Below, in pieces: positions 13,201-25,200 of a stretch of DNA of 64,000 nt (the first letter of the stretch is position 1; every line of letters starts with the position of its first letter). The notes beneath the pieces are model-generated. The model saw nothing but the letters and a program-made list of their open reading frames with translations. It was not told where the DNA came from and searched no databases. The translations under genes were made by a program, and so were the position numbers. Source of the DNA: Heligmosomoides polygyrus polygyrus (taxonomy: Eukaryota > Nematoda > Chromadorea > Rhabditida > Heligmosomidae). The stretch lies in assembly GCA_947396885.1 (NCBI GenBank), contig OX377204.1, forward strand, positions 41,501,975-41,565,974, read 5' to 3'.

Positions 13201-16200
13201 ATTCCGATAGATTTCATTAAGATTGAGTCTGAGCGGAGATACTTCAATTTGAATGTAACGGCTTAAATCCGATAGCTTTCGATCAAACTAATAGAACAAC
13301 AACGTTGAAGTGGACGCGATTCCTTAAGAAAATGTAGATTCTAGGAGGGCTGCATGAACAAAACCGACTGCGTGACACATAAACTCAGTAAGGAACTGAA
13401 TTTTAAAACCCCGGTTCGTAGTTCCTTACTTCAGAGCAGTTCCAAAGTGCATTCCCTTCGCATTTACTGTCTCCCGTTTTCGTAAGAGCTGTTGTAGAGT
13501 GCTTTCCCTAAGCGTTCACCGTGAAACAGGGCGTGTCGTGATTGCACAACACACCGCTTACGCAATTTTGGGTTACGGTAAGTCGGCACTGCATTTTCCG
13601 TAATCTAGATTCTTGTCGTCCTCCTAGCTCAGAGATCGCGCGTCGGCGTCCACGCTGCGACGTCCGATCGATATCTTATGCGCCCGCGATGGCACCGTGG
13701 GCAAGCTGGTCGTTGTGCAGTAGGTAGAGGGTTCGCCTCATGCGAGGGATGTCGGGGGTTCGGTCCCCGTTTGTCGCGGCGTTCTTGCACTTCAGCTGGG
13801 TATCTGAGATCTGGGAAGTTTCGACGTCTGCGAGACGTTGCGCGTTTTTTGCGCATTGTTTCGGCTGTATGCTCTTCGCCGCTCGAAGAGCGCAGAACCC
13901 AGCCTCGAACTGCCCCTGAGCGAAGAAAGCAGTCTCCATACGAGCAGCTTGTATGGCACACACCCTTCCCTTCCCTGAGTCCCTTCCCTAGCCTTGTTCT
14001 GCGATTGCACAATGGACGTCTCACCCCACGCCTAAGGTTACGGTGAGCCGGTCCTGATATCCGCCATTTATAATCGTGTGTTTTGCTTGTTAGAGCTCTG
14101 CAACCTTCCATCGCATTTCATGTATTTCGTGTGATTTTTCATACCTCTTATATGTCTTCAACGTGGCATGAGCTAAATATTTTACTTGGAGAGAACCTGC
14201 TCATTTATTGTCTGACCAATCGTTTCGTCCTTTTTTGCACGAAAAATGACTTAACTTTCTCACCATATGCTGGTTGTTATAAAAAATGTGAAGTGATCTC
14301 TGTTGATTGTCTTGTTTGTTTTAAGGGAGCGGAACTCGGGAGCATTGCCAAGATCTTGTATCCTCTCTAGTGCCTTTGTTTTTTTATGAGATCTCATATT
14401 TCTGAACTATCATCTAATTTGAACCATTTCTAGAACTACAGTCGCTTATCGATGCTGAAGGTAAACCACTCAGTGAGACTCTGACTATGGCTGTCGGCAG
14501 ACTTGGGGAAAATATTGCCGTTCGAAGTATTCGAGCGCTTTATGCACCGGAAGACACTTGCTTGTACTCTGCTTCCCATCCGAGAGGTGATTCTTTTCGG
14601 ACATCCAGATTTTCCATGTCCCTGTTTCTTTTGCCGTTTTGATACCCTTCAGTGTTCTAGAGGGCAGCTCTTCTGTTAGTATGGGCAGATTTGTATCTGT
14701 GATTGCACTCAAACGTGCCTCCGTCGAAGGACTTTTCCCTACGGACAGACTGGCCGCGCAGCTTTGCCAGGTAAGATGTTCTGTGTTCTTCTTTAGGCAC
14801 ATTCTTCGTGAATGCAACTTACCAAGTCACTAAGGCACATTTATACTTAGGCCGTCACGCGTCGCAGTGCGATGGCCGGCATGGCTATCGATTTTTCGCG
14901 GCGAAGCATAGCTTTTATACTCCTACTCAGAACACCACATTTGACTGAATTTTGGGTTACTGCTTTCGGCAAATCGTCGTGGGAAGACGCGGCGCTGCGC
15001 GATCAGCCGCAGCAGGCTCGCCGTGCACTCAGGACTTATTAAGAACTTTAGGATGTAGGTTGATCCTTGGGGCGGAGCTCCTGGATTGCAATCTGCTACT
15101 GTACAATTGTTTTGGGACGTTTCTTTTTATGGGCGCGTGTAACGCAGTCGGAGGAGGCGCCGACTGTCGGCTGCACCCGATGCCATGTTCTAGTTCGGAT
15201 TTCCCACCCAGGCCAACCAAGCCTTCCTTCCCTCCGGGGTCGGTGAATCGGTACCAGACTTGTCTGTGAAAGGTAAAGCGCTGACTTGTTCATCGGCTGG
15301 GAACCGCAAGTCATTGTATGGCCAAATACGCATTCAAATCGCCTTCACCACGTCTCGTAGGAGTAGAATGCGTGGCGCATCCCAAAGGGGGTTAAGTAAC
15401 GCCGACCTTTATCCTTCTTTTTGTATGCTCCGTTTACCGTTATTGCCTATAATCTTAGCTGTTCTCTATAACGAGCTGTACTTTTTTTATTGTTTATTAC
15501 TTTGTGAGCTATTTTGTATTTATATCTGTTACAACGGCGCTTCCTTCGCTCTTCTGTTTTTATTTTTCACAAGTGTTGTAATTATTTGACCTGAAAAGGT
15601 GCACAGGGTTTTTTTTGGCCCATAATTCTAAGAGATGAGATAAATGTGTGGGCGCTATCCGACTAGGGTAGGTGCAGTTCTTTCTTTGCTTAGATATTTT
15701 CGTTATACAGCTTGCGCTTCTCGAAAGCCAATGAATCAGATACAAGTGTGGCAACGTTCAAATAGTTGTGTGGTTCACTGCTATTCTGATCATTCACTTT
15801 CATTTTCGCGGATTTTTTAGATACTTATTGGAATTTTGTGGCTTTATTCGCATGCAGGAGTTCCAGGAGTGAGCCAGAAGGGCTAGATGATTAATGTTAT
15901 GTTAATGTCATGGGTACGTGAAGTGGTGAATAGGTGGATGATATACTTAGGTAGCATCTCCTCCCCCGGGGACGCGCGTTTACCCGTCGTCCCCCTGGCC
16001 TGTCCACCCCCAGCCCCCTGGGCGTGCTCGTCACTCTCGGGCAACATGTGCTCTAGCTCCTCTGGAGCTATTTTTACGTTGAGGAGCCACATCGTTTTTC
16101 TTGTGCACCGTCTTTTTGAAGTGTTGCGGGTTGTAGAAATTTACAGGCGAGCCCGTTATGGCGCATTTGTAAGCAAGCACTTGGAAGAAATTCCTACGGT

Positions 16201-19200
16201 ACTTGTGAAGCAAAGGGCCATGGTGCCGTGGGGTTGCCGGGAAACATGTTAACGCGGCAAAACCACGGCACCAGGCGCCGGTACTTGTGAAGCACCCGTC
16301 CTCAAGTGCCGTGGGTTGCGCGTTTTCGTTGCCGTTGCCGCGTTAACATGTTTCCCGGCAACCCCACGGCACCACGGGCCCTTTGCTTCACAAGTACCAT
16401 TCCTACTAAATAGCGCTTCTGATGTATGAAGTTATCGAAGACCTATAACATTTCTATGTATTTGCTTAAGCGTCTGTGCTGACAAAAAGGCCTGGTGATT
16501 TTTACCACACAGTCTCTATGCGCTTTCATTTTTTTTTCAGCACGTCATTGGAATGCGTTCAGAAACGCTTGGAGAACCTCCTCAAGCAGAAAAATCTGTG
16601 GAGAAGAATACAGTGACTGGCGTTCCCGAGGATGAGCTCAACGAGTTTGCTCATGTACAGGTAACCTATTGTTTACCTGCTCTTTGTGTTGTTTTCCATC
16701 CATAGTTATATCAAGATTGGTGAATGAAGGTGTTTTAAAGGGCTATGTATCAGGGGTGAGTGGACAACAAAATTTTGAAAGCCGGATAACGGACAATTTT
16801 GCCCAAAATGGCCGGATAACGGAAAAACAGATAACGAACAAACAGCAAAAATGAAAGCTAGTTTTAAATTGCACCAATTTCAACAGCAGATCAGGACTTT
16901 AAGCACTGTTTATTTATAAGTCATTTCTAGGCATTTTAGTACTGTTTTTCAAACGTTTTGCAGTCGCCACGCTCTATGGGTTTTCTGCCCATCCGTAGGA
17001 AGACAGACGCACAGCACATACCCAGCTTTGACCAGGATTGTCTTATTTGTCAGCTTTACTCTGCTCTTAACTCTTTGTTTTCAATTAGAGCAGTAGAAAA
17101 ATAGAAATACTCCTTGGAAGAGCAGTTCCTCCGATATCTCTGGAAATAAGAAGGAGGAAGCAGATATGAATCGTTACTGTTGTTGCTGCTCGGTAACATC
17201 CCAAGATCCAAGGTATTTCAACGAGGAATTATCTGGGATTGATAAAATGCTAACTTTTGGGTAGTAACTGCAAGCAATTGTGTACGGCAAACACACACTC
17301 AAAGAGTTATGACATCCAGACGCTCTGGATCTGAGAAAGAATATCGACACATCTCTTCTGTAGCAGAGGAAGAATATCCGACCCAGCCCCTAAACAGAGG
17401 TATCCCCTATGTTGCGAATAAATTTCACAAAAAAAAACTCACAAATTAAAACAAATCTACATGTCCTCAGCACCCACGATGATGAGCTTGCTTAGTAGTT
17501 TATCGCTCCCCTAAAATTTTTAATGGAGAAGTTGCTTACTCTATGTATTCGGATTAATCCTATTTCTTTTGCTAGTATTCATTGCTGTACTGCAGTATTT
17601 TTTTGATAATTTACGACAGCATATGGCTAAAAAGGTACCATTACCGCCTGCAATCAAATCGAACATGCTGTAATCGTGCAACCATAAATGATACGATGGA
17701 AAGATCGATGGTTGGAAAAGTTCTTCCCAGGATGCGGCTCTCCACTTTTGACAATTGCTAGTAGCAGTTTGTGTGCCTTCTTGGTCAGCACATGACTTGA
17801 GATGAATGAACGATGCTTTGCTAAGTAGGCCTCATATAAGTATGGTGCAGGCTTAGCGGGCCTTCTGTAAGGCTGGAAGTTAAATATCTTTAAAACTATG
17901 TTGCCAGTTTCCAAGTGAGGAAACTTCAATTAACCCTTCTAGATTTGAATACTTCTGTTGTTTCTGACGACCACTATTACGATCGTGAAGGCTCCTGTAC
18001 CTAGTCCACCCATCGTCACGTCCAAAGCTAAGATTCAGCTAATTCGTTGCTCGTTATCCGGCCCAAAATCGATAACGAACAACAAGACGGATAGGTCAAA
18101 TTCCCCGGAAACCGGATATCGCTTAATCCGCTCATCCCTGCTATGTATGTTGAACAAGAATGAAGTTCTTATCCTATAGAGTGCGATTACGTTCCCATTC
18201 TTATCTTAAACACTCAAAAAGGAACTTTTCTCATATGCTGCACGTAGAGATTGTGCGATACATTTGCTATGTTTTCAATGGACTCGAGAAATAGGCGGTT
18301 GTTTTGTCTTTTTTTTTTTAAGGCTAGGAATGCACCAATTTCGGTACAATTTGAAACACTATTTACCCCTAGTTTGTAGATTATGGTGAGGTGGTATTAT
18401 TCATAGGGGCCACTCCTGGCCTGGCAAGAGCCTCTAGGTCGCATGGGTAGCCAACGCCGCAGCACCTCTTATAGAATTTTATTCCTCATTTGTTCCAGGG
18501 ATGGTATTGGATCAGGGGTGTGCGTAATTACGATTTACGATTTACGATTTTACGATTTACGGTGATTTCTGGCAAATTTTTTACGATTTACGATTTACGA
18601 CATTTTGGGTCGTAAATCGTAAATTTTCGTAAATGTGATCTTTGATCAACAACCAACTGGCGTCCAAATTTCTGTGGACTGGGTTACAAAGATGTGCCCA
18701 CTCTAATGGTCCCTCTTATAGCTCATTTCTACTTCCCTCTAGGGTTGATTTTTGATGATCTGATATGTTAGTGTGTTATAGAGTACCGTCCTGTTCACAG
18801 GCCCCACGAATACGACTCTTCGCTAACTAACTTTTCCATTTCTCCACCATTGTAGGGGCCCCCGTTTGGAACCGAACAGGTTTAAGAGGAGAAACAAGTG
18901 CAATACAATGTTTAAAAAAGCAAGCTCCTGCCTAGGAGGCTGGAAAGGCTAGGCTCCTCCGTTTCTGGTCCAGAGCTAGAAAGGATTGCGTTCCTACTGC
19001 CGAAGGTTGTTCCATTTTAGCTCATTGTCTGTGTTTTGTTTGTATTTTTTCATGACTGCCTTATGCGGCGTATTGAATAAATAAATAAATAAATAATAAA
19101 AGGACACTGAAAGCAGTTCCTTAGAGAAAGACAGACAAGTATTCTATTATGGTGGACCAAAAGTAATGAAACAAATTCAACAAATTTCTTTTTCTCTTTA

Positions 19201-22200
19201 TAACTCAACGGTGCTGAGGGATATATTCGCCATTAAGGGCAATGACCTTGCTGCCATCGATCAACCAACTTCCTAATCCCATCCTTCCAGAACTGCTTAG
19301 ACCTGGTGCTGATCCACTGTTCGTTATGGTTGTCTAGGTCTGCTTGGGTCCTTGTGTCCCTTCCGACCATGAAGTCATATAGGCTCGAGAAGTAGTAGTA
19401 ATCGCATGGAGAGATGTCCAGCGAATACGGCGGGTGAAGCATGTGAACGTAGCCCAGCTGAGCAAGCTTATCCGTGGTTACTTTTGCCCGATGGGGTGCG
19501 GCGTTGTAGAAGACGAGGACCTTCTTGAAGCGCTGAGACAGAATAAGTGCGAGGTTCGGTCCATCTCTTCTATTACGTTCACAATGTCCTTGGAGTCCAT
19601 TATTGTGTTTTTGGAAAACAGCTTCCAGTATACCGGTCTATGGGCGCAGCCTCAAAAGCTCAGAAGGTGCTTCTCGCCGTGAACACCCCGTCGAAAGAAG
19701 TCGGTAGCAGGTCACCAGGCCTCACCCAGACTCGCTGCTTGGTAAGGTTAAGGTAGAAGACGTACCTCTTATCTTGCGTGACTATTGAGTGCAGGCTGCT
19801 CGGGGTTGGGAATTGGGCGAGATTTGCCCTACACAGGTCGACTCGTCAGACTGGAGTTTCAGCATGAGATAGAATGGGGTTTTGGCATGCTTCTGGAAAG
19901 GGCGAAGGTGGTCACCTTTCAGGTGGCCTTCATTAAGAAGCAAACAAATATACAAATATGAGAAGCACGAAATCGGACTCTAGCCATGGCACGGCATGGG
20001 GAGTCTCATTACTTTTGGCCCACCCTAATAGTTCCACGTCCTGTTTAGTAATAAGGTCGAGTCAATTTGTTTGTAACAGATACATGCTAACCTTACCGAA
20101 TAGAATTGACGCAAATCCACGATCGAACATCATTCGTAATTGCAAGCGTGGTCTAGAAAGTTGCTACACCCATGTGGAAAGGATAACCCACTAATGACTC
20201 GATATATGTCGCGAAGACGGGAAAGGCGGAGTGGCGTTCTATCCCCCGCCCTTTAAACAGAGGCGTGGCAAATGTCTGCGCCTCCACTATCTCGTAAGGC
20301 AGCCGCTTGACTCTCGAGCAAGGCCAGGGGTTGGGGAGTGGGCGGGCCAGGGGGACGAGGGGGTAGAAGGCTCGACCCCCGAAAAGGTCGAACTGGTCTT
20401 GGCAGTTTTGATCTCCATTTCCGGTGGCGTGACTGAGTTTATCGTATTCGCCCTATCTAATCCGCTTACGAAGCTGCAGGTTCTCGAAGAGGAAATGGAG
20501 CTGGCGAAGGGTATCCTAAGCAAGCGCAGGGAGTTATTAAATAGTAGAACATTAGGCGCAAATAGGGTCCGGGGGGTCACTTATAAAAAGTATCACCAAC
20601 ACCAAGAAAACGAGACAAGGCACACTGATAGTAAAGAAGACAAAGAAATAATGCTGTAGCTGTGTTCTGTGCTCTCCTCCGCTGACGCGGAGAAGAGCAC
20701 ATATTTAGGCAGGGGAAGGGACTCCAGGGTGTGGCTCAAGTGACGCATTCGTGTTAAAATTGCCTACATCCTGGGGTTCCCTCCCTTGCCCAATTAGGAA
20801 GCACATAAGACGCGGATCTATAGTCGAAACGAAGAGATAAGACTGCATTTACATTCACTGTATGTAGCTACTCGACACGCCGGCCCGCCTCGCCATGCTG
20901 TGGTGACCCCCTTCCCGGACCCTATTTGCGCCGAACAACATTATAAAGTTTTAGAAATCTTACAAGTGCAGTCTTGAGCAGGAGACCGGCGTATTGGTCA
21001 GTGGTGACACGATTTTTTTATCTTTAGTTTTGACAGCGAATCTATCGCAGTTGTTTCTGCTTACTCCAAGACTAATACGCAAGCTGGAAATTGGTAGTAA
21101 GTTAGGAATTTAATGAATATTCAAATGATGCAAGCTTTCTGTTGGAATGCCAGGCATAGGATTAAGTATATTTTTTGAATCTACAGTTTTTTGACTCTCC
21201 TGTAACGTGTTTAGTTTGGTTTGAAAGATGTTTTACTAGCAAGAAGCAGTTTGGTAGGAAAACTGTTCAGCTTAAGCTGAAAACAACACAACAGTTAAAT
21301 AAATAGTGAATCACATCTGATTAATATTAGCAGAAAAAAGTTCAGGAAGCTTAGTTGTACCGCACTACAGTTCAGGTGACTCTTACGATTTACGGTTTAC
21401 GATTTACGACTTACGACGGTTTTTTCGTAATTACGGTTTACGATTTACGAAATTTCAAATTTCATTTACGCACACCCCTGGTATTGGATAATAATTCCTC
21501 TATGCTATGTAGAGCAAATTTTTTTCTCTAAGATGCTAAATAACGAAGATTAAAAAGATATTGGTGCAGGAATTTCACAGCTAGTCTTTTGAAGATACGA
21601 TGTTAGGCAGATGGACGGAGAACCGCTACCACTTCCTTTTCCTTTTGCTTGCTTTTAAACAGTGCGATTGAGTTCAGAAAATATGGTGTCACATTTTTGT
21701 GCTCATCGAACAAACATTTTTACTATTTTCACTATTTTTACACAAAAACATAGTGTGGAGAAATTTTTCATCAAATGAGGCGGTGGCTGAATATCCAGTC
21801 TGAGCGACGCGCTCCAACTGCGCTTGTTAATTTTTCTTTCTACTCTCTTCGACTCATAGCTGAGTCTTCGCCTCATCTGTGGCGTTTTAGCGCTTTCTAT
21901 GCGGTCTTCTAAAAACTGTGTATTGCGTTATAATAGACGAGACGTTCAGCGGCCTAGTGGCCGCCAAACGTCTGGTTGGGGGCTTAGCCCCCAAATCCCG
22001 AGGATAGATCAACCCCAATCTCCTTTCTTCTTCAGGCCTTCTTACTTTTATTACAGCAAGAAACAGGTTTTATTATATAGATTATATATGGTGGGATTAG
22101 TGCAGAGGGATATGGTGTGTCAGAATGTTCACTGCTTCTATGACGCCCATCCACTCTCGATCGCATACGCGATTTATTCTCCGATGTACCCGTTCTTTAA

Positions 22201-25200
22201 GTGGGGAGAAACACCATGAGAGCCCGCTTAATCTACGGGAACATAATGGAAACTGATCGGTATTGGGCGACAGGTCAACACTGTTTACTGCCGACAATAA
22301 TACTCCTCCGAATCTCATGGTCACTCCCCCTACCTCTCTATCCACCTCCCCCTCCCTCTCCCCGCTAATACTTCCCTACTTATGTGCTGGCAAGAGTGAT
22401 AGTCAGTCAAGCCCTCACATGTGACACTGAGTCCTGACTCACGTGCCACCACGTTGCCACGACGGCTATGATATTCTTTCTGTCCCGTCACACGCGCCAC
22501 AGCTTCTGTGACTCGTCTTCAGAAACCCGACGCACGTTGGACAATAAATCCTGGTCCTCCTTATTTCCCCTCTAGTGGTCCACCTCTGTCGATCCCCTCT
22601 TCACTGGTCCCCTCCCGTCTTCTGAATCCCTGCGCAGATTGGATTGTGTCAGGATTCAGAAGACGCCTTCGGCACGTCATCTGAATCCTGACACACGTTG
22701 AACGACGTCTGCCGCACGTCTTTTGAATCCCTACGCACGTTGGACGACGTCCTCAGCATATCTTCTGAATTCCAACGCACTTTCTGAGACGCCTGCGGCT
22801 CGTCTTCTGATTCCCATCGCTCAGTACTTGATCCTCATCCATACCATGACGCGTTGCTCGTTCAATCGTAAACTTGGGCGATCCGCCGCCAAGGATATAG
22901 TTCACCAGCAATCGCCCGTGGTTAAGCTCAAAGAAAACCCGGCTGGCATACGCCGCCCTACCGAAGCCATCCCTTGCCTTCAGTCCCCTGTCCCCGTAAC
23001 TGACAACGTGACCGACGAATTAAGCAAATTATATGTAGTAAGACGATGTATTCTGCTGAATATTGCACTTGATGCAGCTGTTTGCTGCATCGTGTAAGAT
23101 CACCAAATCAGTGGCGTTGCTCTGTTGCAGTTCAGATCCATTCATTTATTGTTAACCCTTGGGAATGATCTAAATTGCCCTACACGACACCATAATGCCG
23201 AATGTGCCCCCACGAACCTTTCTGAAAATTAGCCACGTCGGAATGGTAGTGCTCCTCGCGGACCAGAGGAAGATATTCGGTAGTTTCATATGAGAACGCA
23301 CAAGAGTAAGAGTAGCTACAACCTTGATACATGCAAGGAGCCAGCAGTAAGGATACGCTACATAACGGTTGGTATGTGGTTGTTTGCAACTGGAAAAAGA
23401 CTCCTAATAAGGTCGCCTCATTTTATTGCATGACCTATGGTTCACCCTGTAGAGCCATTACCTGCCATCGTGACGGTCGCTGTACTCATTTACCATCAAT
23501 TGTAGAATCGGCCTCAAAACGGCGTTAAAAATGAGGAATTAAAACGATAACACTTAATGCTGTTCCAGAAAAATACCAATTTCAGAGGGATATTTACGAG
23601 CTCTGTAGAATAACCCTGCCCTTGTCATCTTCTTCGGAATTAACTGTCGCTTGAAAATGTATGAAGTACAAGTTTTTACCGATAGGTTGATTGGCAGTGT
23701 TGGGTATTTAATATTGCCTGCAAAGACTTAGAAACGCCAACCACAGAAGGCGTGCTCATCTCTTGCATATGTGCGACGGGATTGCCGCCATCAGTCAAGT
23801 AAACACGAAAATATTGTGACATCGCCAAGCGGTCACACCAAGCTTGAGCTGGTCGCTCTGGTTCGGTCTTTTGCTCTGTATCCACGCCTTCACTTACGCA
23901 TACTCGCTGTCACCTACTGTACTCGACTGTAACAGCGAAAGATCCAGATTTGAGATAACACCTCGATGTGCCCCCTAGACGAAGTTTGGGTGAAATTTGT
24001 TTGGGATCTTCGGGATCGTGGGAGTACAAGACGCAATCCCCTAGATTTACGATTAGTGGAGAGTTGTCGTAGAAAATGGGCTGCAACGCAATGAATGCCG
24101 CATGATGGATCAAAATTGCTGCTTTGCTAGCAGTTAGAAACATTAGAAGGTTAAAAGAAGAGCGTTCTCTATAGGAATCCAAAGATTGATCTGCAAATTC
24201 TGGAGTTGTACTAAAGCAAAGGTAATCGACACGTTCGTAAACGAGTTCACAATGAAAAGTGAAAACGGCGCCCTAACGGAGGACAATGAGCTTCCCATGG
24301 CATCTTCCAAAGTGAGCGTTGAGCGTTGTAGGGGACTCTCTGAGGAGCACCGCAGTGGTTTTCAAATTTCCTGCGGACATCGGAGCAGGTCAAAAATTGC
24401 AAAAACCGTATGACTTCAGTGCGTGCCAATAAAGCAAAACTGACTTCTGGGAGTGCCACATTGTGCTTAGAATTTAACCTGCAAAGTGTTCGGAAAACTT
24501 TTCGCGCCAGAAAGAAAACTGCGTTCGGGTGTCGTTAAGGTACTGTGCTGAACTGTGTGTTACAAACACTGTCGCTTCGTGTGTATTTTTGTCTATAAAT
24601 TGTATTGTCTAGGGTAAAATGCAGTTCTAATGTCAGTACGGTACAACACCGTGTTCAAGATACTCTTTACGTAGACAAAACTGGAGGGAGCAAACACAGT
24701 AATGCAGAATCCCAACCTGCGGATCCGAACCTTGAACCTTTTTTTGGAGGTCCGTCCCCATACCTTCTCCGCCACCACTCGCCGGCGGTAGTGAGCGGAG
24801 CACCTCAATGTTCCAGTTCGGTTACTCTAACGCTAACAAACAAATTATGAGATCGCCGTAGTTCCGCTGCTGTTCCAACCCAAATCCTTTTGCAGCTGGC
24901 TGTTCTAACTTACCCGTTCTAAGATACGTTTCCTGTGGCAGCGGGCAACAGCCCACTTAGTACCCATTGGCCTCTGTTTCTCTTCGGAATTTATAATTTA
25001 TGGTTAGCAACACTAGGCTTTACTGTGTGACAGCGGTATAAGGGTGGCGAGGCTGTCGTTTCAGTACAGTCCCAGGGTTTAATGCGGCTGAGAACGTGCG
25101 TTGCTTCTAAATGTGTACACAAAAAGGTACATCTTGAGTTTGACTCCATTGCAGACGACAAGCATAGACGAGGATGAGACGGCGCTCCTTCGACAAGCGT

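Larger units (their letters stand above)
7026..13625. mobile_element. Middle Mutator-like element of the nest
   Basis: The element is 7035-13616. Long TIRs of about 95 bp begin ACAAGAATCTAGATTACGG; the left copy is cut after nine to ten bases by the inner element and resumes at 11806, and the right copy ends at 13616. Target duplication CGTCCTCCT is at 7026-7034 and 13617-13625. The TIRs contain GTGTTGTGCAATCACGACAC, so each end could itself form secondary structure. The interior (11910-13505) has no ORF of note but carries an inverted SINE fragment (12905-12960) and a 42-bp minisatellite (13035-13170). Confidence 0.75.
6958..14088. mobile_element. Outer Mutator-like element of a three-deep nest
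   Basis: The element is about 6968-14078. Inverted ends share ATTATAAA-GG-GGATATCAGGAC and CTCACCGTA over about 40 bp (left 6972-7010, right complement 14035-14075). Direct repeats TGTTTTGCTT at 6958-6967 and 14079-14088 are the target duplication (9-10 bp). Without its insertions the element would be only ~520 bp (6968-7034 plus 13626-14078). Most of its right part is a tRNA-derived SINE. No transposase is present. It lies in EF-Ts intron 4. Confidence 0.7.
18504..21489. mobile_element. hAT-like non-autonomous element 2
   Basis: The element is 18513-21480 (2968 bp). Its ends are CAGGGGTGTGCGTAA and TTACGCACACCCCTG. Direct repeats GTATTGGAT are at 18504-18512 and 21481-21489 (9 identical bases; hAT normally gives 8). 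Both subterminal regions consist of reiterated ACGATTTACG (18527-18630, 21385-21460). It hosts a mariner element (19147-20028), a CTCTACCCC repeat and a MITE. No hAT transposase was seen. Confidence 0.8.

Noticed and set aside
12946..13220. Overlapping repeat-like ORFs on both strands
   Set aside because: They come from the 42-bp minisatellite, whose length is a multiple of three; no coding signature otherwise.
13629..14111. 160-codon minus ORF and overlapping ORFs on both strands
   Set aside because: They lie across a tRNA-derived SINE and the right end of the outer TIR element; GC-rich repeat DNA rather than coding.
24700..24790. tRNA-like boxes on the minus strand
   Set aside because: A GGTTCGGATCC-like B box is present but the A box and overall fold are poor; neither a tRNA nor a convincing SINE copy.
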